Shown here in pieces: positions 8,848 to 17,146 of a stretch of 64,000 bases of DNA. Position 1 is the stretch's first letter. Every line of letters begins with the position of its first letter. A program made the translations under genes and the position numbers. The DNA comes from Pseudomonas benzenivorans (GTDB lineage: Bacteria; Pseudomonadota; Gammaproteobacteria; Pseudomonadales; Pseudomonadaceae): NCBI RefSeq assembly GCF_033547155.1, contig NZ_CP137892.1:1798001-1862000 (forward strand). Reading direction: 5' to 3'. The notes beneath the pieces are model-generated. The model did not search any database, was not told the origin of the DNA, and saw only the letters and a program-made list of their open reading frames with translations.

Positions 8848-9408
8848 ATGGATGCGCTCGATGCCCTGCTCAACCGTGTTTCCGCGCCGCGTTTGCGGGC
8901 GCCCGGACCCGACGCGGCCCAGCGTGAGCTGTTGTTCCGCGCCGCGCTGCGGGCGCCGGATCATGCCATGCTGCGGCCCTGGCGCTTTCTGACCGTCGAG
9001 GGCGACGCACGCGAGCAGCTGGGTGAACTGTTTGCCCAGGCGCTGCTGGCGCGCAGCGCCGATGCCGGCGAGGAGGCCCTGGCCAAGGCGCGGGCCATGC
9101 CGCTGCGTGCCCCCTTGCTGGTGGTGGTGATCGCGCGGCTGCAGGAGCACCCCAAGGTGCCGCCCCAGGAGCAGGTAATCGCCGCCGGTTGCGCGGCCCA
9201 CGCCATCCTGCTCGCCGCCCATGTCCAGGGCATCGGCGCGGTCTGGCGCACCGGCGAGATGGCCTATGACCCCAGGGTCGCCGCAGGCCTTGGGCTGAGT
9301 GCCGATGAGCAGATCGTCGGCTTCCTCTACATGGGCACCCCGGAGCGCGAGCTGCGCACGCCGGCCGCGGTGCAGGTGGCGGACTTCGTCAGCGCCTGGC
9401 CGGCTTGA
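8848..9408 (+). CDS. Nitroreductase-family FMN oxidoreductase (YdjA type)
   Basis: A 186-residue protein, the short length typical of YdjA-like nitroreductases. FMN-contact blocks visible are RAALRAPDHAMLRPWRFLTV near residues 30-50, GCAAHAILLAAHVQGIGAVWRTG in the middle and VGFLYMGTPE near the C-terminus. Such enzymes use NAD(P)H and FMN to reduce nitroaromatics or quinones; the physiological substrate is unknown. The ATG at 8848 is preferred over an earlier in-frame GTG because CTGGAGG sits 7-8 bp ahead of it. It is convergent with the cpxS-like kinase gene. Confidence 0.88.
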   Translation: MDALDALLNRVSAPRLRAPGPDAAQRELLFRAALRAPDHAMLRPWRFLTVEGDAREQLGELFAQALLARSADAGEEALAKARAMPLRAPLLVVVIARLQEHPKVPPQEQVIAAGCAAHAILLAAHVQGIGAVWRTGEMAYDPRVAAGLGLSADEQIVGFLYMGTPERELRTPAAVQVADFVSAWPA

Positions 9409-9436
9409 TCCATGCCTGCGCCGGGCCTCCGCGCTA

Positions 9437-10768
9437 CTAGGCGCCGGCCGCGGCGTTCGGCGGTAGCCGCAGGCTGGCGCTGAAGCCGCCTCCCGGGCGG
9501 TTCTCCAGCAGCAGCCGCCCGCCATGCCGCTCGGCGGCACGGCGGGCGATGGCCAGGCCCAGACCGTGCCCCGGTGCGTTCTGGCCGGGGGCGCGATAGA
9601 AGGGCTCGCCCAGCTGCCTCAGGTGTTCGACAGCGACCCCCGGTCCCTTGTCGCGTACGGTGATGCACAGCTCGCCCGCTTCCTGTGTCGCGCTGAGTTC
9701 GATCGGCTGCCCGGCCGGGTTGAAGCGCAGGGCGTTGCGCAGCAGGTTGTCGACCGCGCGTTCGAGCATGTCCGGCCAGCCGCGCAGCTGGGCGTCGGTC
9801 GCTACTCGGACGCTGATCCGTTGTTGCGGGGCGCTGAGCCGCGCGTCTTCCTCCAGCTTGCGCAACAGGGCGCCCAGGTCGATCGGCTGGGCGGGACCGG
9901 GGTCGGCGTCGAGGCGGGCGAGGGCCAGTATCTCGTCGATCAGGGCCTCCAGGCGGTCGCAGTCCTGGGCCAGGCGTGGCCAGAGCTTCTCCCGCTCTGC
10001 GGGTTGCGCGCGTTCGGCCAGGGCTAGGGCGACGCGCAGGCGAGCCAGGGGCGAGCGCAGTTCGTGGGAGACGTCGCGCAGCAGTTGCCGTTGGCTGCCG
10101 ATCAGCCCCTGCAGGCGTGCGCCCATGCGGTTGAAATCGCGGGCCAGCACGCCCAGTTCGTCGTGGCGGCGAGCCAGGCGGGCCAGGCTGTTTTGCTGAT
10201 AGGCGGTTTGTCCCAGGTCATGCACCGCCCCGCGCAGGCGATTCAGGGGGCGGGTGATCGACAGGGTCAGCAACAGGCTGGTGAGGGTCAGCACCACCAG
10301 GGCGATGCCCAGTGCGCTGAGTGGCCAGAGCAGGCTGCCGCGGTGCCAGGCGAGCAGCTCCGGGTGGGGAATGCGGTAGATGAACAGGTAGCTTTCGCCG
10401 CTCCGGGGGCTGCTGTACTCGACGCTCAGGCGGCGCCAGGGCAGGCGTCGGTCATGCGCCTGGCGTGCCTCCAGGGCCGCGGCACGGCGTGGGAAGGTGC
10501 CTTTGACCAGAGGCTGGCCGTTGTCGCCGAGCACCTGAACGTGAACGCGGAAGGCTTTGCGCCGTTGTTCCAGAAACGCCTGGGCGGCGTCGGCGCCTTG
10601 CTGTTCGTAGTGCCGGGTCCAGGTCTCGGCCAGGCCGTCCAGGGCCGGGTGCTGGCTGAGAATCCAGGCATCCTGATTCAGTGCGCGGCCCAGGAGCATG
10701 GACAGACCGGCCACCAGGGCGGCGGCCAACCAGAAACTGGCGAAGATCCGCCAGAACAATGAGCGCAC
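9437..10768 (-). CDS. cpxS: Envelope-stress sensor histidine kinase (CpxA/CpxS-like)
   Basis: A 443-residue inner-membrane kinase. One membrane span lies at residues ~7-28 (ASFWLAAALVAGLSMLLG), followed by a periplasmic domain of ~110 residues and a second span (LSALGIALVVLTLTSLLLTL). Then come HAMP, a HisKA helix with the phospho-accepting His235 in RDVSHELRSPLARL, and an ATPase domain with NLLRNALRF, DKGPGV and GHGLGLAIARRA. A GTG at 10768 is chosen as start because GAGGAG sits 5 bp upstream; an ATG at 10798 would add ten residues but place that ribosome-binding site inside the gene. It is the last gene of the minus-strand operon with the CpxP-like and CpxR-like genes. Order and content match PAO1 PA3204-PA3206. 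Confidence 0.9.
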   Translation of the reverse strand: MRSLFWRIFASFWLAAALVAGLSMLLGRALNQDAWILSQHPALDGLAETWTRHYEQQGADAAQAFLEQRRKAFRVHVQVLGDNGQPLVKGTFPRRAAALEARQAHDRRLPWRRLSVEYSSPRSGESYLFIYRIPHPELLAWHRGSLLWPLSALGIALVVLTLTSLLLTLSITRPLNRLRGAVHDLGQTAYQQNSLARLARRHDELGVLARDFNRMGARLQGLIGSQRQLLRDVSHELRSPLARLRVALALAERAQPAEREKLWPRLAQDCDRLEALIDEILALARLDADPGPAQPIDLGALLRKLEEDARLSAPQQRISVRVATDAQLRGWPDMLERAVDNLLRNALRFNPAGQPIELSATQEAGELCITVRDKGPGVAVEHLRQLGEPFYRAPGQNAPGHGLGLAIARRAAERHGGRLLLENRPGGGFSASLRLPPNAAAGA

Positions 10769-10827
10769 GATGACTCCTCGATCAAGTGACAGCCCCATCG
10801 AGTCGGGAGGATGGGGCTGTGGCGGTT

Positions 10828-11241
10828 TTACTCGGCCTTCTTCGCCTGTTCGTCTTGCCAGGCTTTGAAGGCCTCGCGTTCGGCGCGTCGTTCTTCCCTC
10901 TTCTTCAGCTGTTCGTCGAAGGCTTTGCGTTGTTCGGGCTTGAGCAGGGCGCGCATGGCGCTGTGCTGCTGTTGCTTGGCGGCCTGCAGCTCGTCCTGCA
11001 TGGCCTTGCGCTCGGCGGCGGGCAGCTTGTCGAGGTAGCGCTGGGTGATGGCGTGGCGGTTCTTCATCTGCTCGTCCATCAATTTGCGCATCTCGCGCTG
11101 TTGCGCCTTGCTCAGGTCCAGTTCGTGGAACATTCGCATCTGGTGTTCGCCACCGTGGCGCGGGCCTCCTTCGGGCATGGCCAGGGCCAGGGTCGGTAGG
11201 GACAGTGCGAGCAGCGCGGCGGTGATTGTCTTGCGCATCAT
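10828..11241 (-). CDS. cpxP: Periplasmic Spy/CpxP-like protein
   Basis: A 137-residue protein with a clear signal peptide (MMRKTITAALLALSLPTLALA, cleavage near residue 21). The mature part is almost entirely charged helix, with the pattern LDLSKAQQREMRKLMDEQM and LKPEQRKAFDEQLKKREERR, a degenerate form of the LTxxQ repeats of Spy and CpxP. These proteins are periplasmic chaperones or negative regulators that bind the sensor domain of CpxA. Its position between regulator and kinase fits that role. AGGAG precedes the double ATG, so the start may be 11241 or 11238. The 128-bp gap to the regulator gene may hold an internal promoter. Confidence 0.82.
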   Translation of the reverse strand: MMRKTITAALLALSLPTLALAMPEGGPRHGGEHQMRMFHELDLSKAQQREMRKLMDEQMKNRHAITQRYLDKLPAAERKAMQDELQAAKQQQHSAMRALLKPEQRKAFDEQLKKREERRAEREAFKAWQDEQAKKAE

Positions 11242-11369
11242 GGAACTCCTGAGTCTGGGAACCGGCCGGTTGCCGGATGAGCCCAGTCTAGGGCGGGCAA
11301 GGTCAAGGGCGGTCAGGCCGGGGTAAAGCCTGGGTAAAGACGCTGCCGGCCAGGTTTGCGGCCGTCCCT

Positions 11370-12047
11370 TCAGGCGTTGTAGTAATAGCCGCGGCTTCGC
11401 AGGGCGAGAATGCGCGGGCGGCCGTCCGGGTGAGGTCCGAGCTTCTTGCGCAGATTGCTGACGTGCATGTCCAGGCTGCGGTCGTAGAGCGTCAATTTGC
11501 GGCCCAGGGCCAGTTGCGCCAGCTCCTGCTTGTCGACCGGTTCGCCCGGTTGTTGCAGCAGGGCTTCGAGCACACGACTTTCGGAGAGCGTCAGGGCGAC
11601 TTCGTGCTCGCCGATGCTGGCCACCCCGCGGGCCTGGCTGAAGCGCAGGTCGCCCAGCTCCAGCTGGCTGGCAACTGCCGGGGGCGAGCTGCGTCGCAGC
11701 ACGGCGCGCAGGCGGGCGGTGAGTTCGCGGGGGTCGCAGGGTTTGGCCAGGTAATCGTCGGCCCCGAGTTCCAGGCCGAGAATCCGGTCCAGCGGTTCGC
11801 CGCGGGCGGACAGCATGAGGACCGGCAGCTCAGGATGTTCGCCGCGCAGTTGCTTGAGCAGTTCCAGGCCGCTGCCGTCGGGCAGCATCACATCGAGCAC
11901 CACCGCGTCCGGACGCTGGTCGCTCAGGGCCTGGCGGGCGCCGTTGCCGTCATGGCAAGCCCTGACCTGGAAGCCTTCCTGGGTCAGCCAGCTGGCCAGC
12001 AGTTCGCACAGTTCGATGTCGTCATCGATCAACAGCAGCTCATTCAT
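11370..12047 (-). CDS. cpxR: OmpR-family response regulator (CpxR-like)
   Basis: A 225-residue two-domain regulator. The receiver has the acidic triad IDDD (8-10), the phospho-acceptor Asp52 in VVLDVMLPDG, and the conserved lysine in LAKPCDPREL. The C-terminal winged helix has LTLSESRVLEALLQQPG, the recognition helix LDMHVSNLRKKLG and RSRGYYY. It is the likely partner of the kinase two genes downstream. The 134-residue membrane protein gene ends only 6 bp upstream, so the four genes probably share a transcript. Cpx-type systems respond to envelope protein stress; which genes this one controls cannot be read here. Confidence 0.9.
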   Translation of the reverse strand: MNELLLIDDDIELCELLASWLTQEGFQVRACHDGNGARQALSDQRPDAVVLDVMLPDGSGLELLKQLRGEHPELPVLMLSARGEPLDRILGLELGADDYLAKPCDPRELTARLRAVLRRSSPPAVASQLELGDLRFSQARGVASIGEHEVALTLSESRVLEALLQQPGEPVDKQELAQLALGRKLTLYDRSLDMHVSNLRKKLGPHPDGRPRILALRSRGYYYNA

Positions 12048-12053
12048 GGGGCT

Positions 12054-12458
12054 TCAATTGATCCATTCGCGGCGGGTGCGACGATTGCCCCTGAGCAGCG
12101 CGCCGATGAGCACCCCGAGCAGTCCCGCTCCGGCGCCGATGGCAAACCAGGTTTGCTGCTCGCTGAGCAAGTGCGTCGGCGACTCGGCCTGGACTTTCTT
12201 GAGCTGCAGCTTGAGGCGCTGGTTCTCCTGGCGCAGACGGCGCAGCTGCGCCGATTCCCGCTCGCCGTTGTTGGCCTGCAACTCGGCTTTCAGCGCCTCG
12301 CGCTGCTGCTCGCTGGCCGCCAGGCGTTGCTCCAGGGTGTGCAGCTGTGCCTGCATGGCCTCGGCTTGGGGCAGGGGCTGCCCGGCCTCTTCCTCTGCAT
12401 GCAGGTGCAAGGGCGCTAGCCATAGGGTAAAGAGCAACGGTTTAAGGCCTGGACGCAT
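12054..12458 (-). CDS. Coiled-coil protein with C-terminal membrane anchor
   Basis: A 134-residue protein with a signal peptide (residues 1-20, LLFTLWLAPLHLHA), a long coiled coil (~30-95, repeated Q/E/L/R heptads such as LHTLEQRLAASEQQ and LRRLRQENQRLKLQL), one membrane span (~107-127, FAIGAGAGLLGVLIGALL) and a basic end (RGNRRTRREWIN). The tail layout resembles the C-terminus of YgiM/TIGR04211 proteins, but the SH3 domain of that family is absent. AGGAG lies 6 bp before the ATG. It ends 6 bp before the response regulator start, so it is probably part of the envelope-stress operon. A matching hypothetical gene precedes cpxR in PAO1 (PA3203, from memory). Confidence 0.75.
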   Translation of the reverse strand: MRPGLKPLLFTLWLAPLHLHAEEEAGQPLPQAEAMQAQLHTLEQRLAASEQQREALKAELQANNGERESAQLRRLRQENQRLKLQLKKVQAESPTHLLSEQQTWFAIGAGAGLLGVLIGALLRGNRRTRREWIN

Positions 12459-12511
12459 CGGAACTCCTATTTCCTGACGGATATCGGTGTGCAGCGTGGC
12501 TGTTGTTCTGG

Positions 12512-12811
12512 TTACGGCAGGACCAACTTGAAGGGCTTGACCTGCACCGAGGCATACACGCCGGCGGCGCGGTAGGGATCGGCGTCGGCCCAGCTCTGTG
12601 CCGCGTTGAGGGAGTCGAACTCGGCGACGATCAGGCTGCCGGTGAAGCCGGCGGGGCCCGGGTCGTTGCTGTCGATCGCCGGATGCGGGCCGGCGAGGAC
12701 CAGGCGGCCTTCCTGCTTCAGCTGCTCCAGCCGCGCGAGGTGGGCGGGGCGGGCGGCCAGGCGGTTCTCCAGGGAGTTTTCGACGTCGGTGGCGATGATG
12801 GCGTAGAGCAT
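12512..12811 (-). CDS. YciI-family protein
   Basis: A 99-residue protein of the standard YciI length. It starts [20 protein letters not shown]; the blocks [31 protein letters not shown] and [15 protein letters not shown] are the family pattern, including the conserved His of RPAHLARL and the Asp of the FDS/DPY region. YciI proteins are small dimeric ferredoxin-like-fold proteins; some relatives are dehalogenating or hydrolytic enzymes, but the function of YciI itself is not settled. It is divergent from the PHP phosphatase gene. Confidence 0.9.
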   Translation of the reverse strand: MLYAIIATDVENSLENRLAARPAHLARLEQLKQEGRLVLAGPHPAIDSNDPGPAGFTGSLIVAEFDSLNAAQSWADADPYRAAGVYASVQVKPFKLVLP

Positions 12812-12966
12812 TTCGGGTCCTTGTTGGCGTCTGGCGAACTGGCCGACAGGTGCAGCTTGCAGGCAGTTGGCGGCGATGGGGCGAGTCGAGGAAATGTCGC
12901 GTTGTGGCGGCGCAAGCCGGCAGGTGACGGCATAATAACAAACATAAATATTCGGAAAATGCTCCT

Positions 12967-13830
12967 ATGGAAGTTGATTTGCACTGCCACAGCACGGCCT
13001 CCGACGGCGCACTGGCGCCTGCCGTGCTGGTCGCTCGGGCGCATGAGCGGGGCGTCAGGCTGCTCGCCTTGACCGACCATGACACCCTCGAAGGGCTGGC
13101 TGAAGCGCGCGCGGCCGCACAATCCCTGGATATGCGCCTGGTCAGCGGCATCGAGCTGTCCTGCACCTGGGGGGGGGCAACCATCCATGTGCTGGGTTAT
13201 GCCTTCGACTGCGACGCGCCGGCCCTGTGTCAGGCGATTGACGACCTGCATCAGGGGCGCTGGCTGCGTGCCGAGGAAATTGCCAGGCGCCTGGAGGCCA
13301 AGGGCATGCCGGGTGCCCTGGAGGGCGCGCGGGCGGTGCAGCAGGCGTTGGGGGACAGCGGCAACGCCCCGGCCCGCCCGCATTTCGCCGAGTTTCTGGT
13401 GCGCGCCGGGCACGTCAAGGATCGTGCCGAGGCCTTTCGCAAGTGGCTCGGCTCGGGCAAATTGGGCGACGTCAAACAGCACTGGCCGACTCTGGAGCAG
13501 GCCGTCGCTACCCTGCGCCAGGCCGGCGCCTGGATCAGCCTGGCACACCCGTGGCACTACGACTTTACTCGTAGTAAGCGGCGCAAGCTGATTGCCGATT
13601 TCGTCCAGGCCGGCGGTCATGCGTTGGAGGTGGTCAATGGCATGCAGCCGGCCGAGCAGGTGGGCAGCCTGGCGATCCTGGCCCGTGAATTCGGTCTGCT
13701 GGTGAGCGCCGGCAGCGATTTCCATGCACCTGGCGAGTGGTCGGAGCTGGGGATGTACCGCCCCGTTCCGCAAGACCTCCCGCCCCTTTGGGCGCGTTTT
13801 CGAAATGTCCAGCAGTCTGCCGCAATCTGA
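12967..13830 (+). CDS. rnm: PHP-domain nucleoside-bisphosphate phosphatase / 5'-3' exonuclease (YciV/TrpH type)
   Basis: A 287-residue single-domain PHP protein. Metal ligands are visible in VDLHCHSTASDG (His6, His8, Asp13), LALTDHDTLEG, SGIELSC, ISLAHPWHYDF and VSAGSDFHAPGE near the end. This is the complete PHP ligand set. The E. coli relative YciV (Rnm, RNase AM) removes nucleotides from 5' ends of short RNAs and hydrolyses 3',5'-bisphosphonucleotides. The yciV-yciO pair seen here (the next gene begins 13 bp after the stop) is conserved in gammaproteobacteria. Confidence 0.87.
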   Translation: MEVDLHCHSTASDGALAPAVLVARAHERGVRLLALTDHDTLEGLAEARAAAQSLDMRLVSGIELSCTWGGATIHVLGYAFDCDAPALCQAIDDLHQGRWLRAEEIARRLEAKGMPGALEGARAVQQALGDSGNAPARPHFAEFLVRAGHVKDRAEAFRKWLGSGKLGDVKQHWPTLEQAVATLRQAGAWISLAHPWHYDFTRSKRRKLIADFVQAGGHALEVVNGMQPAEQVGSLAILAREFGLLVSAGSDFHAPGEWSELGMYRPVPQDLPPLWARFRNVQQSAAI

Positions 13831-13843
13831 ACAGGGAGTTAGT

Positions 13844-14470
13844 GTGAGTCAATTTTTCCAGGTTCACCCGGAAAACCCGCAGTTGCGCCTGATCAGGCAG
13901 GCGGTGGAGATCATCAGGGCGGGCGGCGTGGTGATCTACCCGACCGACTCCTGTTATGCGGTTGGCTGCCGTATCGGCGACAAGAACGCACTGGAGCGCA
14001 TCCGCCGCCTGCGCCAGCTCGACGACAAGCACAATTTCACCCTGTTGTGCCGCGACCTGTCCCAGCTCAGCCTGTTCGCCAAGGTCGACACCGGCGCCTT
14101 TCGCTTGCTGAAGAACCATACCCCGGGTCCCTACACCTTCATCCTCAATGCCACCCGCGAGGTGCCGCGCATGTTGCTGCACCCCAAGCGCCGTACCATT
14201 GGCCTGCGTGTGCCGGGTGATCCGATCGCCCTGGCGCTGCTGGAGGAGTTCGGCGAGCCGCTGATGAGTATCAGCCTGATACTCCCGGGTGATACGCTGC
14301 CGCTGAGCGATCCCCATGAGATGCGCCAGATTCTCGAGCATCAGGTCGACCTGATCATCGACGGCGGCGTTGGCGGGCTGGAGGCATCGACCGTGGTCAG
14401 CCTGCTCGAGGACGAGGCACAGGTGCTGCGCATAGGCTGCGGCGACCCGAAGCCGTTCGTCGAGGACTAG
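13844..14470 (+). CDS. yciO: YciO-type Sua5/YrdC-family protein
   Basis: A 208-residue protein of the L-threonylcarbamoyladenylate synthase superfamily. Family blocks are GGVVIYPTDSCYAVGC, RIRRLRQLDDKHNFTLLCRDL, TPGPYTFILNATREVPRML and RRTIGLRVPGD. The lysine/arginine and threonine positions that bind ATP and threonine are retained. In E. coli YciO is distinct from TsaC and only weakly supports tRNA t6A formation, so the role is open. The GTG at 13844 is preferred because GGAG is 5 bp upstream; an ATG at 13805 would overlap the PHP gene by 26 bp. Confidence 0.85.
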   Translation: MSQFFQVHPENPQLRLIRQAVEIIRAGGVVIYPTDSCYAVGCRIGDKNALERIRRLRQLDDKHNFTLLCRDLSQLSLFAKVDTGAFRLLKNHTPGPYTFILNATREVPRMLLHPKRRTIGLRVPGDPIALALLEEFGEPLMSISLILPGDTLPLSDPHEMRQILEHQVDLIIDGGVGGLEASTVVSLLEDEAQVLRIGCGDPKPFVED

Positions 14471-14528
14471 TGCCGGTGCTGTGAGCCAGTAGGCGCGCGG
14501 CACTTTACGCGGACCGTTCAGCCGGTGT

Positions 14529-14885
14529 TCAGAGAATCAGCACCACCAGAATCGCCACCAGCAAGATGATGATCACATCGCTGCCGCTCAGCGCACCGCC
14601 GGCCGGCAATGCATCGATCCGTTGGGCGAGGCTGGCTGCCTCTGCGGGGGTCAGTGCATCGACCCGCTTGCGCGCCTCTACGGCAGGCACATCCATGGCT
14701 TGCAGTTGTTCGGCGACGTCGTGGCGATCGAGAAACTGCCGTAGTGCGTCGCGATCGGCCGGGTCGGTTTGTGCGGCAAGGACTTCGGCGGTGCCGATCA
14801 TCTGTGCATGGGCCGGCATCTGCAGGGCGGCGCCTAGGCAGAGGATCAGGAAGACGAGCCCCAAGGTCTTGGCGAAGATTTTCAT
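14529..14885 (-). CDS. PA2779-family membrane protein
   Basis: A 118-residue protein with an N-terminal signal/anchor (residues ~7-27, LGLVFLILCLGAALQMPAHA), a soluble middle and a C-terminal span (~104-118, VIIILLVAILVVLIL) that ends at the last residue. The middle, MIGTAEVLAAQTD through VAEQLQAMDVPAVEARKRV to ALTPAEAASLAQRIDALPAGG, matches the PA2779 (DUF6627) pattern. In P. aeruginosa this family sits beside a C39-like peptidase gene (PA2778); no such partner is present here. GGGAG lies 7 bp before the ATG. It is divergent from trpS. Confidence 0.75.
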   Translation of the reverse strand: MKIFAKTLGLVFLILCLGAALQMPAHAQMIGTAEVLAAQTDPADRDALRQFLDRHDVAEQLQAMDVPAVEARKRVDALTPAEAASLAQRIDALPAGGALSGSDVIIILLVAILVVLIL

Positions 14886-15049
14886 GCGATTCTCCCAGGG
14901 CGGGATGGTAGCCGCGGGCAGCCGCCTGGGGCTGTGCGGAGAGCTGCCCGCGCGCCTCACTGCATGCGCCAGATGGCATCGTAATTTGGACAGGTGCGCC
15001 GGTCGGCCGGTTCCCGCGTCCTTGGTTTCGTTGTGGCCTTCGGCCCCGC

Positions 15050-15055
15050 TATACT
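15050..15055 (+). promoter_or_regulatory. Possible -10 element before trpS
   Basis: TATACT at 15050-15055 is 35 bp ahead of the TTG start of trpS. A weak -35 candidate, TTCGTT, lies 17 bp further upstream at 15027-15032. Confidence 0.35.
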
Positions 15056-15089
15056 TCGCCCCTTTGTGGGAACCTTCAGGTAAACCGGT

Positions 15090-16304
15090 TTGAGCCTTGT
15101 TGACTCCGAGCGCCGCGTGCTGTCTGGCATGCGCCCCAGTGGCCGTTTGCACCTCGGCCACTATCACGGTGTGCTGAAGAACTGGGTCAAGTTGCAGCAC
15201 GCCTACGAATGCTATTTCTGCATCGTCGACTGGCATGCGCTCACCACCGACTATGAACAGGTCGGCCAGCTCTCCCAGCACGTCATGGACATGGCGGTGG
15301 ACTGGCTGGCCGCCGGTGTCAGCCCCAGCTCCGCGACCCTGTTCATCCAGTCCCAGGTGCCCGAGCACGCCGAATTGCATCTGCTGCTGTCGATGATCTG
15401 CCCGCTCAGCTGGTTGGAGCGGGTGCCGTCCTACAAGGAGCAGCAGGAGCAACCCCGGGGCAAGGACCTCGGCACCTACGGCTTCCTCGGCTACCCCCTG
15501 CTGCAGGCGGCGGACATCCTGCTGTACCGCGCCGGGGTGGTGCCGGTCGGCGCCGACCAGGTGGCGCACATCGAGTTCGCCCGCGAGGTGGCGCGGCGTT
15601 TCAACCACCTGTACGGCCGCGAACCGGGTTTCGAGGACAAGGCCGAGGCGGCCATCGGCAAGCTCGGCAAGAAGACCGCGACGCTGTACAACAACCTGCG
15701 CAAGGCCTTCCAGCAGCAGGGCGATGTCGAGGCCCTGGAGACCGCCCGGGCGCTGCTCAAGGAGCAGCAAACCATCACCCTGGGCGACAAGGAGCGCCTG
15801 TTCGGCTACCTGGAGGGCGGCGGCAAGGTGCTGCTGCCCGAGCCCCAGGCCCTGCTCGGCGAAGCGCCGAAGCTGCCGGGACTGGATGGCGGCAAGATGT
15901 CCAACAGCAACGGCAACGCGATTTTCCTGCGCGACAGCGCCGTCGAGGTGGAGGAGAAGATCCGCCGCATGCCGACCGACCCGGCCCGGGTGCACCGCAG
16001 CGACCCCGGCAACCCGGCGCATTGCCCGGTGTGGCCCCTGCATCAGGTGTATTCCAGCGAGCAGACCTGCGAGTGGGTGCAGCAGGGCTGCACGAGTGCG
16101 GGGATCGGCTGCCTGGAGTGCAAGGGGCCGTTGATCGAAGCGGTGCAGGAGGAACTGAAGCCGCTGCAGGCGCGCGCCGTGGATTACCAGAGCGACCCCG
16201 ATCTGGTCCGGCGCATCCTCGCCGAAGGCGCCGAGCGCGCGCGCAACGAGGCGCGCGAGACCCTGGCCGAAGTGCGTCTGGCCATGGGCCTGAACTACCG
16301 CTGA
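15090..16304 (+). CDS. trpS: Tryptophan-tRNA ligase
   Basis: A 404-residue class I aminoacyl-tRNA synthetase that charges tRNA-Trp. The HIGH motif is HLGH at residues 21-24 (MRPSGRLHLGHYHGVL) and the KMSKS motif is KMSNS at residues 269-273. The tryptophan pocket and dimer region follow the bacterial TrpS pattern (FCIVDWHALTT, YPLLQAADILLYRA, VPVGADQVAHIE). The start is a TTG at 15090 after CAGG; there is no ATG before residue 14, which already lies within the nucleotide fold. It is followed 13 bp later by scpA. Confidence 0.95.
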   Translation: MSLVDSERRVLSGMRPSGRLHLGHYHGVLKNWVKLQHAYECYFCIVDWHALTTDYEQVGQLSQHVMDMAVDWLAAGVSPSSATLFIQSQVPEHAELHLLLSMICPLSWLERVPSYKEQQEQPRGKDLGTYGFLGYPLLQAADILLYRAGVVPVGADQVAHIEFAREVARRFNHLYGREPGFEDKAEAAIGKLGKKTATLYNNLRKAFQQQGDVEALETARALLKEQQTITLGDKERLFGYLEGGGKVLLPEPQALLGEAPKLPGLDGGKMSNSNGNAIFLRDSAVEVEEKIRRMPTDPARVHRSDPGNPAHCPVWPLHQVYSSEQTCEWVQQGCTSAGIGCLECKGPLIEAVQEELKPLQARAVDYQSDPDLVRRILAEGAERARNEARETLAEVRLAMGLNYR

Positions 16305-16317
16305 GTCGATTCTGCCC

Positions 16318-17145
16318 ATGAAGCCAGCGCCGCCCGATGCACCCGTCGATAGCCAGGCCGGCGCCCAGCAGGAGTTGCCGTTCGCCCTGGTCTATGGCCA
16401 GGCCGTCACCGAGCTGCCGCTGGACCTGTATATCCCGCCGGATGCGCTGGAGGTGTTTCTCGAGGCCTTCGAGGGACCCCTGGACCTGCTGCTGTACCTG
16501 ATCCGCAAGCAGAACATCGACGTGCTGGACATTCCGGTGGCGGAGATCACCCGGCAGTACATGGGCTATGTCGAGCTGATGCAGTCGGTGCGCCTGGAGC
16601 TGGCCGCCGAATACCTGGTGATGGCCGCCATGCTCGCGGAGATCAAGTCGCGCATGCTGCTGCCGCGCTCCAGCGAGGCGCAGGAAGACGAAGAGGACCC
16701 GCGCGCCGAGCTGATCCGCCGCCTGCAGGAGTACGAGCGCTACAAGGCCGCGGCCGAGGGGCTCGACCTGTTGCCGCGGGTCGGCCGCGATCACACGGTG
16801 CCGCATCTGGAGGCGCCCCAGGCGCGGGCGCGCAAGCTGCTGCCGGACGTCAGCCTGGAAGAGCTGCTGCTGTCGATGGCCGAGGTGTTGCGGCGGGCCG
16901 ACATGTTCGAGAGCCACCAGGTGACCCGCGAGGCGCTGTCCACCCGCGAGCGCATGAGCGAAGTACTCGAGCGCCTCAAGGGCGGCGCCTTCGTGCCCTT
17001 CGTCGAGCTGTTCGCCGCGGAGGAAGGGCGTCTGGGGGTGGTGGTGACCTTCATGGCGGTGCTCGAGCTGATCAAGGAATCCCTGGTCGAGCTGGTGCAG
17101 AATGAGGCCTTCGGGCCTATCCACGTACGTGCGCGAGCCGAATGA
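16318..17145 (+). CDS. scpA: Segregation and condensation protein A
   Basis: A 275-residue kleisin subunit that bridges the SMC heads in the SMC-ScpAB chromosome condensation complex. The N-terminal kleisin block is FEGPLDLLLYLIRKQNIDVLDIPVAEITRQYM. The central segment AAEYLVMAAMLAEIKSRMLLP is typical, and the C-terminal winged helix includes VVVTFMAVLELIKE. Its stop is one base before the scpB ATG. The organism has MukB or SMC genes elsewhere that this window does not show. Confidence 0.95.
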   Translation: MKPAPPDAPVDSQAGAQQELPFALVYGQAVTELPLDLYIPPDALEVFLEAFEGPLDLLLYLIRKQNIDVLDIPVAEITRQYMGYVELMQSVRLELAAEYLVMAAMLAEIKSRMLLPRSSEAQEDEEDPRAELIRRLQEYERYKAAAEGLDLLPRVGRDHTVPHLEAPQARARKLLPDVSLEELLLSMAEVLRRADMFESHQVTREALSTRERMSEVLERLKGGAFVPFVELFAAEEGRLGVVVTFMAVLELIKESLVELVQNEAFGPIHVRARAE

Positions 17146-17146
17146 C

